Assembly (NCBI GenBank): GCA_035294245.1
Contig: DATGLG010000067.1
Location: 62,001-126,000, forward strand
Direction: 5' to 3'
DNA length: 64,000 nucleotides
DNA from: DATGLG01 sp035294245
Lineage (GTDB): Bacteria > Pseudomonadota > Alphaproteobacteria > JACZXZ01
Position numbers and translations under genes: made by a program. The notes under the pieces are model-generated. The model saw nothing but the letters and a program-made list of their open reading frames with translations, was not told where the DNA came from and ran no database searches. This document shows, one piece after another, positions 8,651 through 17,466 of this stretch; position 1 is the first letter of the stretch, and each line of letters begins with the position of its first letter.

Positions 8651-10744
8651 ATGGACCTAACGCCCCTCCTGGCTCCCCGATCCATCGCCGTCGTCGGGGC
8701 ATCGCCGCATGGCGGTCGCGCCACCGGTGCGGTGCGCAATCTGCTCGAGCTCGGCTTTTCAGGCCCGATATATGCAATCAATCCAAAATACAGCTCCGTT
8801 CTCGACATACCTTGCTATCCGACCCTGAGTTCGCTTCCCGATCCGGTCGATCTGGTCGCCGTCGGGATCCCGGGCGAAGGGGTGCTGCCGGTGCTTCGGG
8901 AGGCTCATCAGAACGGCACCCGCGCGGCAGTCATTTTTGCCAGCGGCTACGGTGAGGCAGGGGAGCTTGGGCGGCAACGCCAGGCGGAGCTCGAAGCTTT
9001 CGCGGCACGGACGGGGATGCTCATCTGTGGGCCGAATTGCCTCGGCGTCATCAATTTCCACGCCCGTTCCGCCGGCTATAGCAGCACCTCGCCAAAGGCC
9101 GTACGGATCGGCAATGTCGCGGTCGTCTCTCAAAGTGGCAGCGTCATCGTGGCGTTGGTGCGTAGCCTCAGGGGCATTGGCTTCAGCTACCTGGTCTCGT
9201 GCGGCAACGAGTGCGGCGTCACCTCCTCCGAGTATCTCCGGTATCTCGTGGATGATCCCAATACCCGGGTCGTCGGCGCATTTCTCGAAGGGATCAAGCA
9301 TCCGGCCCGATTCGTCGAGGCTGCGGACGCCGCTCGACGCGCTGGGAAGCCGCTCATCGTCATCAAGGCCGGCCGCAGCCAGCTTGGCAGCGCTGCGAGC
9401 TCGGCGCATACCGGCAGCCTTGCCGGGAGTGACGAGGTTCAGCGGGCCCTCTTTCGACAAAAGGGCGTCGTCCATTGCGACGATCTCGACGAGTGGATCG
9501 AGGCAATCGAGATTTTCCGCCATTGCCTCGTGCCGCGCGCCAAGGGGGTCGGCGTGATCGGGCTCTCCGGCGGCGAAAATGCCCTGCTGCTCGACCATGC
9601 GGCCGATGTCGGCCTGAGCGTGCCGCCGCTCTCCGAGGACGGCAAGCGCCGGCTCGCCGCTCTGTTGCCCTGGTTCACGAAAGCCGAGAATCCGATCGAT
9701 GCGACGGGCGCGCTGACCGGCGATTTCGAAATCTATCGCAAATGCCTCGACGTCCTCGCCGCGGAAGACGATATCGGCATCATCGCCGTATCCCAGGACT
9801 GTCCCGCCCATTTCGATTTGCCGGTCGCTCGCGCAGTCGCGGCGTTCGCGCGCGAAGGCGCGAAGCCCGTCGTCTTCGTCAGCAATATCTCGGGGCCGTA
9901 TCGGCCCGAGGTCAAGGAGATCCTCGAAGGCGCCGGCGTGCCGTACCTCCAGGGCCTGAAAGAAGGCCTCAAGGCGATCAAGGCCTTAATAGATTATCAC
10001 ACGGCCACACGCCCAGTCGTCCAGGCGGAGGTCAGGCACGACATGAATCGCGCAGCCGCGGCAAAGCGGATTCTGGCCCAGAGCGGCAAGGTCGTGACCG
10101 AGGATGTCGCTAAATCCGTCCTACAGCTCTATGGGTTCCCCGTCGTGCGCGAGCGGGTTGTCCGCACCGCCGCGGAAGCGGTGCGAGCGGCGAAAGAGTT
10201 GGGGTATCCGGTTGTCGCCAAGATCGTGTCGCCCGACATTCTGCATAAAGCCGCCATCGGCGGCGTTCAGCTCAACCTCACGACCCCACGCGAGCTGAGG
10301 TCGGCGATTTCCGCGATCGCTTCGGCAGTCGCCCGCCATCAACCCAATGCACGGATCATCGGCACGGTCGTGCAGCCCATGATCCGCAGCGGGATCGAGG
10401 TCATTCTGGGCGTCAAGCGCGATCCGCAGTTCGGTGCCGTGATCGCCTTCGGCCTTGGGGGGATCTTTGTCGAGAGCATAAGGCAATTCGCCCTCCGGAT
10501 CGCGCCCCTTTCGGCGGCCGACGCGGTCGCGATGCTGGATGAGGTCCCCACGTTGGGCCTATGGGCCCGCAAGACGGCGCCAAGCTTGGACCCCGCGCCG
10601 CTGCTGACACCACTTCTTCTTCGCCTCTCCGCGCTCGCCACGGAGCTGGTCGAGGAGATCGCCGAGATCGACCTCAATCCGGTTATTCTCGATCCGCAGA
10701 CGCTTAGCGCAACAGTTGTCGACGCTCTGATCGTTCGGCCTTGA
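8651..10744 (+). CDS. acyl-CoA synthetase (ADP-forming), fused alpha-beta type
   Basis: The 697-residue product belongs to the acetate-CoA ligase (ADP-forming) superfamily, which couples acyl-CoA formation from a carboxylic acid to ATP cleavage. The order is a CoA-binding Rossmann domain (AVVGASPHGGRATGAV, residues 13-28), a succinyl-CoA-ligase-like domain with VVSQSGS (158-164) and the probable phosphohistidine in SAHTGSLAGS (H253), then a C-terminal ATP-grasp domain with VVAKIVSPDILHK and EIDLNPV. Alpha and beta parts are fused in one chain. A paralogue with the same architecture lies at 36863-38998. The acid used is unknown; a dyad like the one beside tetR suggests co-regulation with the transporter/oxygenase genes downstream. 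Confidence 0.87.
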   Translation: MDLTPLLAPRSIAVVGASPHGGRATGAVRNLLELGFSGPIYAINPKYSSVLDIPCYPTLSSLPDPVDLVAVGIPGEGVLPVLREAHQNGTRAAVIFASGYGEAGELGRQRQAELEAFAARTGMLICGPNCLGVINFHARSAGYSSTSPKAVRIGNVAVVSQSGSVIVALVRSLRGIGFSYLVSCGNECGVTSSEYLRYLVDDPNTRVVGAFLEGIKHPARFVEAADAARRAGKPLIVIKAGRSQLGSAASSAHTGSLAGSDEVQRALFRQKGVVHCDDLDEWIEAIEIFRHCLVPRAKGVGVIGLSGGENALLLDHAADVGLSVPPLSEDGKRRLAALLPWFTKAENPIDATGALTGDFEIYRKCLDVLAAEDDIGIIAVSQDCPAHFDLPVARAVAAFAREGAKPVVFVSNISGPYRPEVKEILEGAGVPYLQGLKEGLKAIKALIDYHTATRPVVQAEVRHDMNRAAAAKRILAQSGKVVTEDVAKSVLQLYGFPVVRERVVRTAAEAVRAAKELGYPVVAKIVSPDILHKAAIGGVQLNLTTPRELRSAISAIASAVARHQPNARIIGTVVQPMIRSGIEVILGVKRDPQFGAVIAFGLGGIFVESIRQFALRIAPLSAADAVAMLDEVPTLGLWARKTAPSLDPAPLLTPLLLRLSALATELVEEIAEIDLNPVILDPQTLSATVVDALIVRP

Positions 10745-10750
10745 CGGACC

Positions 10751-11566
10751 CTACTCGTAAGGAGCGAACTGCTCGGCGCGCCACTCCAGCGCCGCCGCCA
10801 GTCCCTGCGAGCGTCGAATTGCATCGTATTGCTCGGCTTCCGGCGAGCTCGTCGCATCCATGATGGCGCAGGCCTCGGAGCCATATTGGATCGCATTTCG
10901 CAGCCCCATGATCTCGAAGGTTTGGTTTATCGCCCTTTTGTTCCATTTCAAGCAATCCATCGAGACCCGCGACATGCGCCGGGCAATCTTCGTGACTTCG
11001 GCGGCGAGCTTCGCTTTCGGAAAGACGCGGTCCACGAGTCCCAGCCGAAACGCCTCCGATGCGTCGATCGTATCGCCCGTATAGATCAGCGCCCGGCATC
11101 GCTGACCGATCAACCAGGGCATCATCATGGTTGCGATGCCGTTCGAGAATCGCGCTTCGACGGCGCCAAATTTCGCGTCGTCCGAGCAGTAGCGAATATC
11201 GAAGCACAGGGCGAACTCCAGGCCACCGGCGAGGCAGTAGCCGTCGATCATCGCGATAGTCGGCTTGCTGCAATCCCACACCGAATACGTAAATTTGATG
11301 TCCATTTGCATCCGCGCGCGCCAATCGACGAGGGTGCGCTTCGGCTGCTCGGCGGACTCCTTGATGTCATAGCCCGACGAGAACGCCTTGCCTCCTGCCC
11401 CGGCCACGACGATGACACGCGCGTCCGGATCGGCGTCCGCCTCCGCGACGGCGGCGATGAGCTCGCGCACGAGGTTCTGGCTCAAAGCGTTCAGCTGCTT
11501 CGGGCGGTTGAGCGTTATCGTCGCGACGCGATCCTCGACGCTGTAGAGTAGGTCTCGGTAGGTCAT
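10751..11566 (-). CDS. enoyl-CoA hydratase/isomerase family protein
   Basis: The 271-residue product is a crotonase-family enzyme. It has the N-terminal VATITLNRPKQLNALS, the oxyanion-hole segment KAFSSGYDIKES, and MIDGYCLAGGLEFALCFDIR. The catalytic-acid region reads FGAVEARFSNGIATMMMPW, with a Glu where hydratases carry one. It lies tail to tail with the acyl-CoA synthetase, only 6 bases apart, so neither has room for its own terminator. The ribosome site AAGGAGG lies just before the ATG. It is minus-strand like the importer genes after it, with a 147-base gap in which I see no gene. Substrate unknown. Confidence 0.9.
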   Translation of the reverse strand: MTYRDLLYSVEDRVATITLNRPKQLNALSQNLVRELIAAVAEADADPDARVIVVAGAGGKAFSSGYDIKESAEQPKRTLVDWRARMQMDIKFTYSVWDCSKPTIAMIDGYCLAGGLEFALCFDIRYCSDDAKFGAVEARFSNGIATMMMPWLIGQRCRALIYTGDTIDASEAFRLGLVDRVFPKAKLAAEVTKIARRMSRVSMDCLKWNKRAINQTFEIMGLRNAIQYGSEACAIMDATSSPEAEQYDAIRRSQGLAAALEWRAEQFAPYE

Positions 11567-11713
11567 CGTTCCTCCTTGCGGGCACGGTTCGGTGTCGATT
11601 GGCTGAAAAGGGGCAGTTTCGACGATGGGCGCCGACGGCGACCGCCGGCGGAGCCCGCTGCATGATTATGCTCTCGCAGAGGCGCACCGCCGCCGGCCAC
11701 AGGATCGGCTCTC

Positions 11714-12847
11714 CTATCCGCCGGACAGGAGCTTCTGCATGCCCTCCTGCATCTCCTTCCGCTGCTTTACGACGACGTCATGCGGGATCTGCACCGGGTC
11801 GTGCGCGATTGCGGTCGCGTCACGCACTTCCGGCGAAAGCATATTCGCCAGGTTCTTCGCCGGGGTCAGGAGATACATCGTGGATGTCCATGCCGCCTGA
11901 TGCTCCGGGTGCTCGGCAACCCAGAGGATGAATGCAAACGCGACATCCGCATTGTGAGCGCCCTTGGGCACGACCCAACCGTCGGGATCGACGGCGGCAC
12001 CGTCCCACGATATCTCGATCTTGGGGAGTTCGCGCTTCAAGACATTGGCGCGGCTGCTTGCCATGATTTCCACGCCGACTTCGCCGTCGGCGAGGACCTG
12101 TTGGGCTTGGGTCGGGGTTTGCGGCCACACTTTGACCTGAGGCTTGATCTTTTCCAGGGTTTCGATGGCGAGAGGCACGTTAAGCGGGAATAGCTTGTCT
12201 CGGGGTATGCCGGCCGCCTCTTCCGCAATCGTGAGGATCTTGACGGGCAGGCTGATGGTAACGCCGCGAGGCCCGGGGAAATCCTTCGCGTCCCAGAATT
12301 CCTTTGGGGTCTTCGGGCAGCGCTTCATTACCGCAGGATTGCAGGCGATCACGTAAGGCGTCTGGCCATAGCTCAGCCGCCAAGGATCCGCGAGCGTATC
12401 GGGACGCACCAGCGGCTTCAGCGCCGTAATCAGACTGGGCGGGTAATCGTCGAGATAACCCAAGGAAGCCAAGATATCGCCGTCCGATCCGGGAGCATCG
12501 ATCAGATCCCATTGAATGTTGTTCGCCTGCTCCTGGGCCGTCAGTTTCGCGGCAAATCCGGAGCCGGGCGCCACCATCGTCACCTTTACGCCCGTTGCCG
12601 CCTCGAACGGCTCGACAAAGTTCTTCTGCGTCGCGGCGCTGAACGCGCCACCCCAGCTGGCGAGGATCATTTCCCGCCCCTTCAGGGCGCCGCTCTTGAG
12701 CAACGCCGGGATATCCGAAGCTCCCCCCGACTTCCCGCCTTGCGCAACGGCCATGGTGCTGAAGCCCGCGACGCACCACGTCAATGCGAGAGCGGCCAAG
12801 AAGGCCGGGAAATACCGTTCGATCCGCGATGGTGCTCGATTTTCCAT
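11714..12847 (-). CDS. ABC transporter substrate-binding protein, polyamine (PotD) type
   Basis: The 377-residue product starts with a basic segment and a hydrophobic signal peptide ending about TMAVAQGG, so it is exported to the periplasm. The mature part has the PotD/PotF-type N-lobe start ASWGGAFSAATQKNFVEPFE and the sequence YDDYPPS-like loops of family 1 binding proteins for polyamines, thiamine or related cations. The ATG at 12847 has GGAGGG about 9 nt before it; the frame is open 14 codons further upstream without such a site. It is the last gene of an operon: oxygenase, two permeases, ATPase, binding protein. The ligand is inferred to be an organic amine. Confidence 0.87.
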   Translation of the reverse strand: MENRAPSRIERYFPAFLAALALTWCVAGFSTMAVAQGGKSGGASDIPALLKSGALKGREMILASWGGAFSAATQKNFVEPFEAATGVKVTMVAPGSGFAAKLTAQEQANNIQWDLIDAPGSDGDILASLGYLDDYPPSLITALKPLVRPDTLADPWRLSYGQTPYVIACNPAVMKRCPKTPKEFWDAKDFPGPRGVTISLPVKILTIAEEAAGIPRDKLFPLNVPLAIETLEKIKPQVKVWPQTPTQAQQVLADGEVGVEIMASSRANVLKRELPKIEISWDGAAVDPDGWVVPKGAHNADVAFAFILWVAEHPEHQAAWTSTMYLLTPAKNLANMLSPEVRDATAIAHDPVQIPHDVVVKQRKEMQEGMQKLLSGG

Positions 12848-12898
12848 GTCGTTTCCCTCCCTGCTGGAGCGATCCGCCACTCGGCGCATCGCCGTATT

Positions 12899-14032
12899 TC
12901 ATGGTCGGCGCGATGACGCCGGCCGCTCCGGTCCTCTCTCCAGACCGTCCTGGCTCGCGGAAGCGATTGCGAGGCATTGAGACGCATCGATATAGACTTG
13001 CACCCGCTCGCCCAGGCGGATAGGCGCATCGAGCAGCCGAGCGTTCAAAGTCCCGATGAGCGTTCCAAGCTCGGCCGTAGCGCATGTGAATTCGATGACA
13101 TCGCCGAGATAGCGAGTCTCCACGACTTTCGCTTCCATACGAACATGGTTTGGGCCTGTCCCCGTAAGACCGATCGCAGCCTTGGGCACAACCAGCGCCA
13201 CGGAATCGCTCGCCGGGGCGGTGCATCGCGCCGCGACCTCAAACGCATGGCTTCCACAACTCATCATCGCCACGCCGCCGGATCGAAACTCGATCATCCG
13301 AGCCGGGGCGACATTGTGGCCGCCAAAGAACGAGGCGACGAACGTCGTGGGCGGAGAGGCAAACAGCTCGGAAGGTGATCCGACGGCCTCTATGCGCCCG
13401 CTTCGAATGATGGCAACCCGGTCCGACAGGCTCATGGCCTCGTCCCTGTCGTGGGTCACGTAGAGGAACGTCGTGCCGACATCGCGATGCAACCGTCGCA
13501 GCTCCCCGGCCATACGGACCCTTAACTCGCGATCGAGAGCGCCGAGCGGCTCGTCCATCAGAAGCAATCGCGGGCCGAACGCAAGCGCGCGCGCCAGTGC
13601 CACACGCTGCTGCTGGCCGCCGGACAATTGCCGCGGGAAGCGGCGCGCATGATCCCGGAGGCCAACCAGGGCGAGCATCTCCTCGACCCGTTGATCGCGC
13701 CGCTCCCGTGACCAGCCACGGACCTTCAACCCGTAGCCGATGTTCTCTGCGGCGGTCAGATGGGGGAATAGCGCGTAATTTTGAAACACCATTCCCAGCT
13801 GTCGCTGCCCGGGGTGCATGTAGGAAACGTCCTGCTCGTCCAAATGAATCCGTCCCTGGTCCGGAATCACGAATCCTGCGACCATTCGAAGCAGCGTCGT
13901 TTTCCCGGAGCCGCTGGGCCCGAGCAGCGTCAGGAACTCGCCGTCTTGAACATCGAGGTCGATACCCCGCAGCACGCGTGATCCGCCGTATGTCTTGACG
14001 AGCCCCCTCAAGCTCAGGATGACCTTACCCAC
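12899..14032 (-). CDS. ABC transporter ATP-binding protein, PotA type
   Basis: The 377-residue ATPase energises the importer made by the neighbouring genes. Walker A is GPSGSGKTT near residue 40, the Q-loop is MVFQNYALFPH, the signature is QLSGGQQQRVALARAL, Walker B is LLLMDEPLGALD, and the H-loop is VTHDRDEAM. A C-terminal TOBE-like domain of about 120 residues follows, as in spermidine/putrescine and related ATPases. The start codon is GTG at 14032. The binding protein follows after 51 bases and the inner permease precedes it by 131 bases. Acts at the inner face of the membrane. Confidence 0.93.
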   Translation of the reverse strand: MGKVILSLRGLVKTYGGSRVLRGIDLDVQDGEFLTLLGPSGSGKTTLLRMVAGFVIPDQGRIHLDEQDVSYMHPGQRQLGMVFQNYALFPHLTAAENIGYGLKVRGWSRERRDQRVEEMLALVGLRDHARRFPRQLSGGQQQRVALARALAFGPRLLLMDEPLGALDRELRVRMAGELRRLHRDVGTTFLYVTHDRDEAMSLSDRVAIIRSGRIEAVGSPSELFASPPTTFVASFFGGHNVAPARMIEFRSGGVAMMSCGSHAFEVAARCTAPASDSVALVVPKAAIGLTGTGPNHVRMEAKVVETRYLGDVIEFTCATAELGTLIGTLNARLLDAPIRLGERVQVYIDASQCLAIASASQDGLERGPERPASSRRP

Positions 14033-14163
14033 GACCGGAGCTCATTGGCGGCGATGTGCTGGCCCGGCCGCCCGCCGATCCGACCGATGCCCGAAAATCT
14101 CGGCTTGATGCGCGGCCGGCGCGGCGGCCTCTTCGCCTTGACGCCTTCGAGAGCGCGAAAGTG

Positions 14164-15000
14164 TCAGTCACCGGCGGCTCCTTCTTCGCCCAGGCGCAAA
14201 GGCTTCCTGCCGAATGAATACCGCCAATATGATGCAAGGCTCAGGCTGAGGCCGGTCGCGAGCATGAGGATCGTTGCAATCGCATTGATCAACGGAGCCA
14301 TGCTGGTGCTCAGCGAATCATAGATCGCCTTGGGCAGCGTGATCAGCGAGGGGCTGCCGATGAAGTTGATGAAAACCGCGTCGTCGAAGGCCGTTATGAA
14401 GCCGAAAATGAATGCGGCGCCTATGCCGGGGAGAAGCAAGCGCAGCGTGATTCCCACGACGGCCCGCGCCGATGATGCGCCCAGACTCATGGCGACCAGC
14501 TCGAGCTCCTTCGGGATCCGGTCGTAGACGCCGCCGACGATAAGAAGCACGAATGGAAGTGCCAAGGCGGCGTAGATCAGGACAACGCCGATTGCCGTGC
14601 CGGCGAGGTGTACATCAAGATAGAAGACATAAACGGCCAAGGCATAGGCCACAGCCGGGATCACAAGCGGGCTCACGCCGATTGCCAGCAGAAATCCCCT
14701 AAAGGGGAAGGCGCTCGAGCCGCGAAGGGCGAGGACGACGGGGACGCCGATGATCACGGCAAGCGCCGCGCTTGGAAGCGCGACCTCAAGGGATTTGCGG
14801 AGAGCGGTTAGCCAATAATCCGAAGTCACGAAGCTCGCATATTGATCGATGCCCCATTGCTTGGGAGGAAACAGCAATATCTCATCATTTGAAAAGGACA
14901 TCACGACGATCGTTGCGACGGGGATCAGCATGCTTATGATGATGCCGGCCATCAGAAATCGGCCGACGAGGGACGATACCATGCGATAACCGATGGTCAT
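14164..15000 (-). CDS. ABC transporter permease, PotC type
   Basis: The 278-residue membrane protein has about six hydrophobic segments. The EAA-like coupling loop reads ELVAMSLGASSARAVVGITL around residue 175, as expected for the contact with the ATPase. The segment MSFSNDEILLFPPKQWGIDQ after the first helix is typical of the second permease in polyamine-type systems. Its ATG overlaps the stop of the preceding permease (ATGA at 15000-14997), so the pair is coupled. Transports the ligand captured by the binding protein at 11714-12847. Confidence 0.92.
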   Translation of the reverse strand: MTIGYRMVSSLVGRFLMAGIIISMLIPVATIVVMSFSNDEILLFPPKQWGIDQYASFVTSDYWLTALRKSLEVALPSAALAVIIGVPVVLALRGSSAFPFRGFLLAIGVSPLVIPAVAYALAVYVFYLDVHLAGTAIGVVLIYAALALPFVLLIVGGVYDRIPKELELVAMSLGASSARAVVGITLRLLLPGIGAAFIFGFITAFDDAVFINFIGSPSLITLPKAIYDSLSTSMAPLINAIATILMLATGLSLSLASYWRYSFGRKPLRLGEEGAAGD

Positions 15001-15941
15001 GCCGTCACCGCGCGACTGAGCCGTTCCTTGCCGCCGATCTTATAGGCGACGAAGGCGGTGATCGCCGCCACCGCGATCAGGAGGACCGCCGACACGGACG
15101 CATCTGCAACATCGTAATAAGTGAATATGTCCTGCGATATCAGCGAGGCGGTGAAAGGCGAGGTTGCGCCTCCCAACAGGACGGGCGTGAGGAAATACCC
15201 GAGGCTTATCATGTAGACCATCACCCCCGTCACCAGCATGCCGCCAAGCGAGAGTGGGGCGACGACGGTGCGAAGGGCATACCATCGGGACGCGCCCAGA
15301 CTCTCCGATGCATGCACCAAGTCGAGATCGATCAGAGAGAAGGTCACGTATAGAGGCAGCGTGCCATATGGCAGCATCTGATACACGATGCCCGCGATCA
15401 CGATGGGCTGATTGTATAGCCAGCTCACCGGCACCTGTATGAGGCCGATGGATTGCAGGACCTGATTGATGATCCCCAGTCTCTGGAACAATATCGTGAA
15501 GGCATAGATTTTCGTGATCGCGCTCATCCACAGGGGCACGAAAATCGCGATCGACAGTAGGATTTTCAGAAATCGGCTCGACGACGTCCTCATGCGCCAA
15601 GCGATGAAGGCGCCGATGAGAAGCACGAATACGGTGACGAGGATCGAGTCGACGACCGTCGTCATCAAGCTTCGCAATTCGGCTTCATTGTGGAAGAACG
15701 AGGAGAAATTGGCGATCCCCCGCCCCGAGCTCAGTGAGAATATAATCAGGCGAAGAAGGGGATAGACGATCAATGCCCCGCAAAGGATAAGGTATGGCGC
15801 AAGGAATCCCGCAGCGACGCCACGGGATAATCCGGAAACCCAATAGCGCTTCTCCTGCCTTCTCTGCTGCGCGGAATGCGCCAGTTCCATCGTCATCGGC
15901 TGTGTGCCTGTGGGATCGTCACGCGCATCGTCAGGCGTCAC
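14997..15941 (-). CDS. ABC transporter permease, PotB type
   Basis: The 314-residue permease has six to seven membrane segments, the first around residues 40-62, and a coupling loop HASESLGASRWYALRTVVAP near residue 210. It begins with GTG at 15941, inside the last codons of the Rieske oxygenase gene (4-nt overlap); an ATG further in (MTMELAH) is the alternative start. The overlap puts the oxygenase and the importer in one transcript, which suggests that the oxygenase acts on the imported compound. Confidence 0.9.
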   Translation of the reverse strand: MTPDDARDDPTGTQPMTMELAHSAQQRRQEKRYWVSGLSRGVAAGFLAPYLILCGALIVYPLLRLIIFSLSSGRGIANFSSFFHNEAELRSLMTTVVDSILVTVFVLLIGAFIAWRMRTSSSRFLKILLSIAIFVPLWMSAITKIYAFTILFQRLGIINQVLQSIGLIQVPVSWLYNQPIVIAGIVYQMLPYGTLPLYVTFSLIDLDLVHASESLGASRWYALRTVVAPLSLGGMLVTGVMVYMISLGYFLTPVLLGGATSPFTASLISQDIFTYYDVADASVSAVLLIAVAAITAFVAYKIGGKERLSRAVTA

Positions 15942-17110
15942 CTTTCCATGACTCGCTTGGATGCAACCAGCCGCGCCTCATCCAAGACACGGTCGAGCAC
16001 CCACTTGGCGATATCGTGGACGACCGACTCGTGAAAGGAGAGGCGGCCAGGCCGGCTGAACGACGAGCTCAGGCCCGCTTGCTGGGCCTCCGATATGGCG
16101 TTGTCCTCGGGCAATGATTTGTCCCAGCGCCGATAATATCTCGTGACGCGATCGGCAAAGTCGCTGCGGGCGACGGTTTCCCTCGGAAAACACGACCCAA
16201 TCACGACCTTGGTGCGGTTTGGGGCGATCGGGAATTCCTGATGCCACCACATGCAATCCTGAGTGACGGCAAAAAAGGTGCAGGGGTAGATCGCTATGAA
16301 GTAGGTTCCGGCCGCCGCCTTGCCTCTGAGCGAGGGAATCGGCGGAAAGGCGGCGTCGATATCCTCGGGGAGGAGCGCGATCGTCTTGGCGGCGGGCATA
16401 TGCATGCCGTCCCACTGGCCTCGACTTTTCTCCCGAACCGTCGCCTGCTTGCCGATAGACGCCTTGTGCACCGTCGGTGTGTGATACTCCTCCATCGCAT
16501 TTTCGAGATAAATCTTCCAATTGCAGGCGAGATCGTATTCACGGCGGCGCACGCATACCATGTCCGGCAAGCTGTGAGAGGCGAGCTTCTCGGGAAGATC
16601 GCCGAGGTAGCTCTTCAAATCCGGCGATCCTCCATCGAACGTCAGGAAGAGAAAGCCGTCCCAGCTTTCCAGGCGAAGCGGAACGAGGCCGTAGTCAGCC
16701 CTATCGAAATTCCTGGTCTTCTCCATGCCCGGGGTGCCGACGAGTGCGCCGTCGAGGCCGTAGGCCCAGCCGTGATAGGGGCAGCTGATGACGCGGCAAT
16801 TCCCGCGGTCTTGCAGCATCCGCGTCCCGCGATGTCGGCAGGTATTCGCGAAGGCGCGCACCTTTCCATCTTTCCCTCGCACGATGGCGACGGGCTCGCC
16901 GACCAATTCAAGTGCCATATAGTCGCCGGCGCTCGCGACCTCGTCCTCGCGGCCGATGAAGTTCCACGCCGTCTTGAAAACGCGATCGACTTCACGGTCG
17001 AAAAATTTTCGAGACGTATAGCACCATGGCGGAAGCGTCTCCGCCTCCAGAGTTGCCAGGCGCACGTTTCTATAGCTCGAAGGATCGAACATGTCCTTGT
17101 CCATGCTCAT
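15938..17110 (-). CDS. Rieske non-heme iron oxygenase, quaternary-ammonium type
   Basis: The 390-residue alpha subunit has a Rieske [2Fe-2S] motif C91-x-H93...C110-x2-H113 (CRHRG, CPYHGW) and a mononuclear iron site in EEYHTPTVH with H210 and H215. The residue bridging the two centres, three before H210, is Glu207. Ring-hydroxylating dioxygenases normally have Asp there; choline, carnitine and glycine-betaine oxygenases have Glu. I infer oxidation of a trimethylammonium or related amine. The start at 17110 (MSMDKDMFDP) has GGAGAG 6 nt upstream; the frame runs 41 codons further. No reductase gene is adjacent. It is first in the operon with the polyamine-type importer. Confidence 0.88.
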   Translation of the reverse strand: MSMDKDMFDPSSYRNVRLATLEAETLPPWCYTSRKFFDREVDRVFKTAWNFIGREDEVASAGDYMALELVGEPVAIVRGKDGKVRAFANTCRHRGTRMLQDRGNCRVISCPYHGWAYGLDGALVGTPGMEKTRNFDRADYGLVPLRLESWDGFLFLTFDGGSPDLKSYLGDLPEKLASHSLPDMVCVRRREYDLACNWKIYLENAMEEYHTPTVHKASIGKQATVREKSRGQWDGMHMPAAKTIALLPEDIDAAFPPIPSLRGKAAAGTYFIAIYPCTFFAVTQDCMWWHQEFPIAPNRTKVVIGSCFPRETVARSDFADRVTRYYRRWDKSLPEDNAISEAQQAGLSSSFSRPGRLSFHESVVHDIAKWVLDRVLDEARLVASKRVMER

Positions 17111-17394
17111 ATTGCGCTCTCCTTCGCGCCGGCCGTGACGGCGAGTGCCCCTGGCCGCGCCCTCCGGGCAGCGGCCATCCCCATCAGCGCCTCTCCATCT
17201 CCGCTGCCGCGCTTCGTTCTTTGCGAACGGCATCGCCGCAGGACATGTGCGAGCCGTCCTTCACTCTCGATTTTGCCGTACCTGCTCGAACGCTCTTGCG
17301 GGCGCCCACGACCCGAAATCCGCGATCGGGCGGGCCGCCGACCTCCGCCCAAGCTGCGCCTCCGGCCTCCCTCTCGCTCGGGCAATGCTGAGTC

Positions 17395-17420
17395 ATTTTA
17401 ATTGGGCCGTCAATTAAAAT
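17395..17420. promoter_or_regulatory. perfect 10-bp inverted repeat upstream of oxygenase operon
   Basis: ATTTTAATTG and CAATTAAAAT form perfect 10-bp arms around the 6-base centre GGCCGT. The dyad is in the 356-base gap 17111-17466 between the glutamine synthetase stop and the oxygenase start, which has no gene. Its right half, GTCAATTAA, is shared with the dyad at 19189-19218. It probably binds the TetR-family regulator at 19271-19957 and controls the oxygenase/importer operon. Confidence 0.55.
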
Positions 17421-17466
17421 TGGCCTTTCAACTACTTGTACGAGCCCGAAAATATCGGATCGCCTC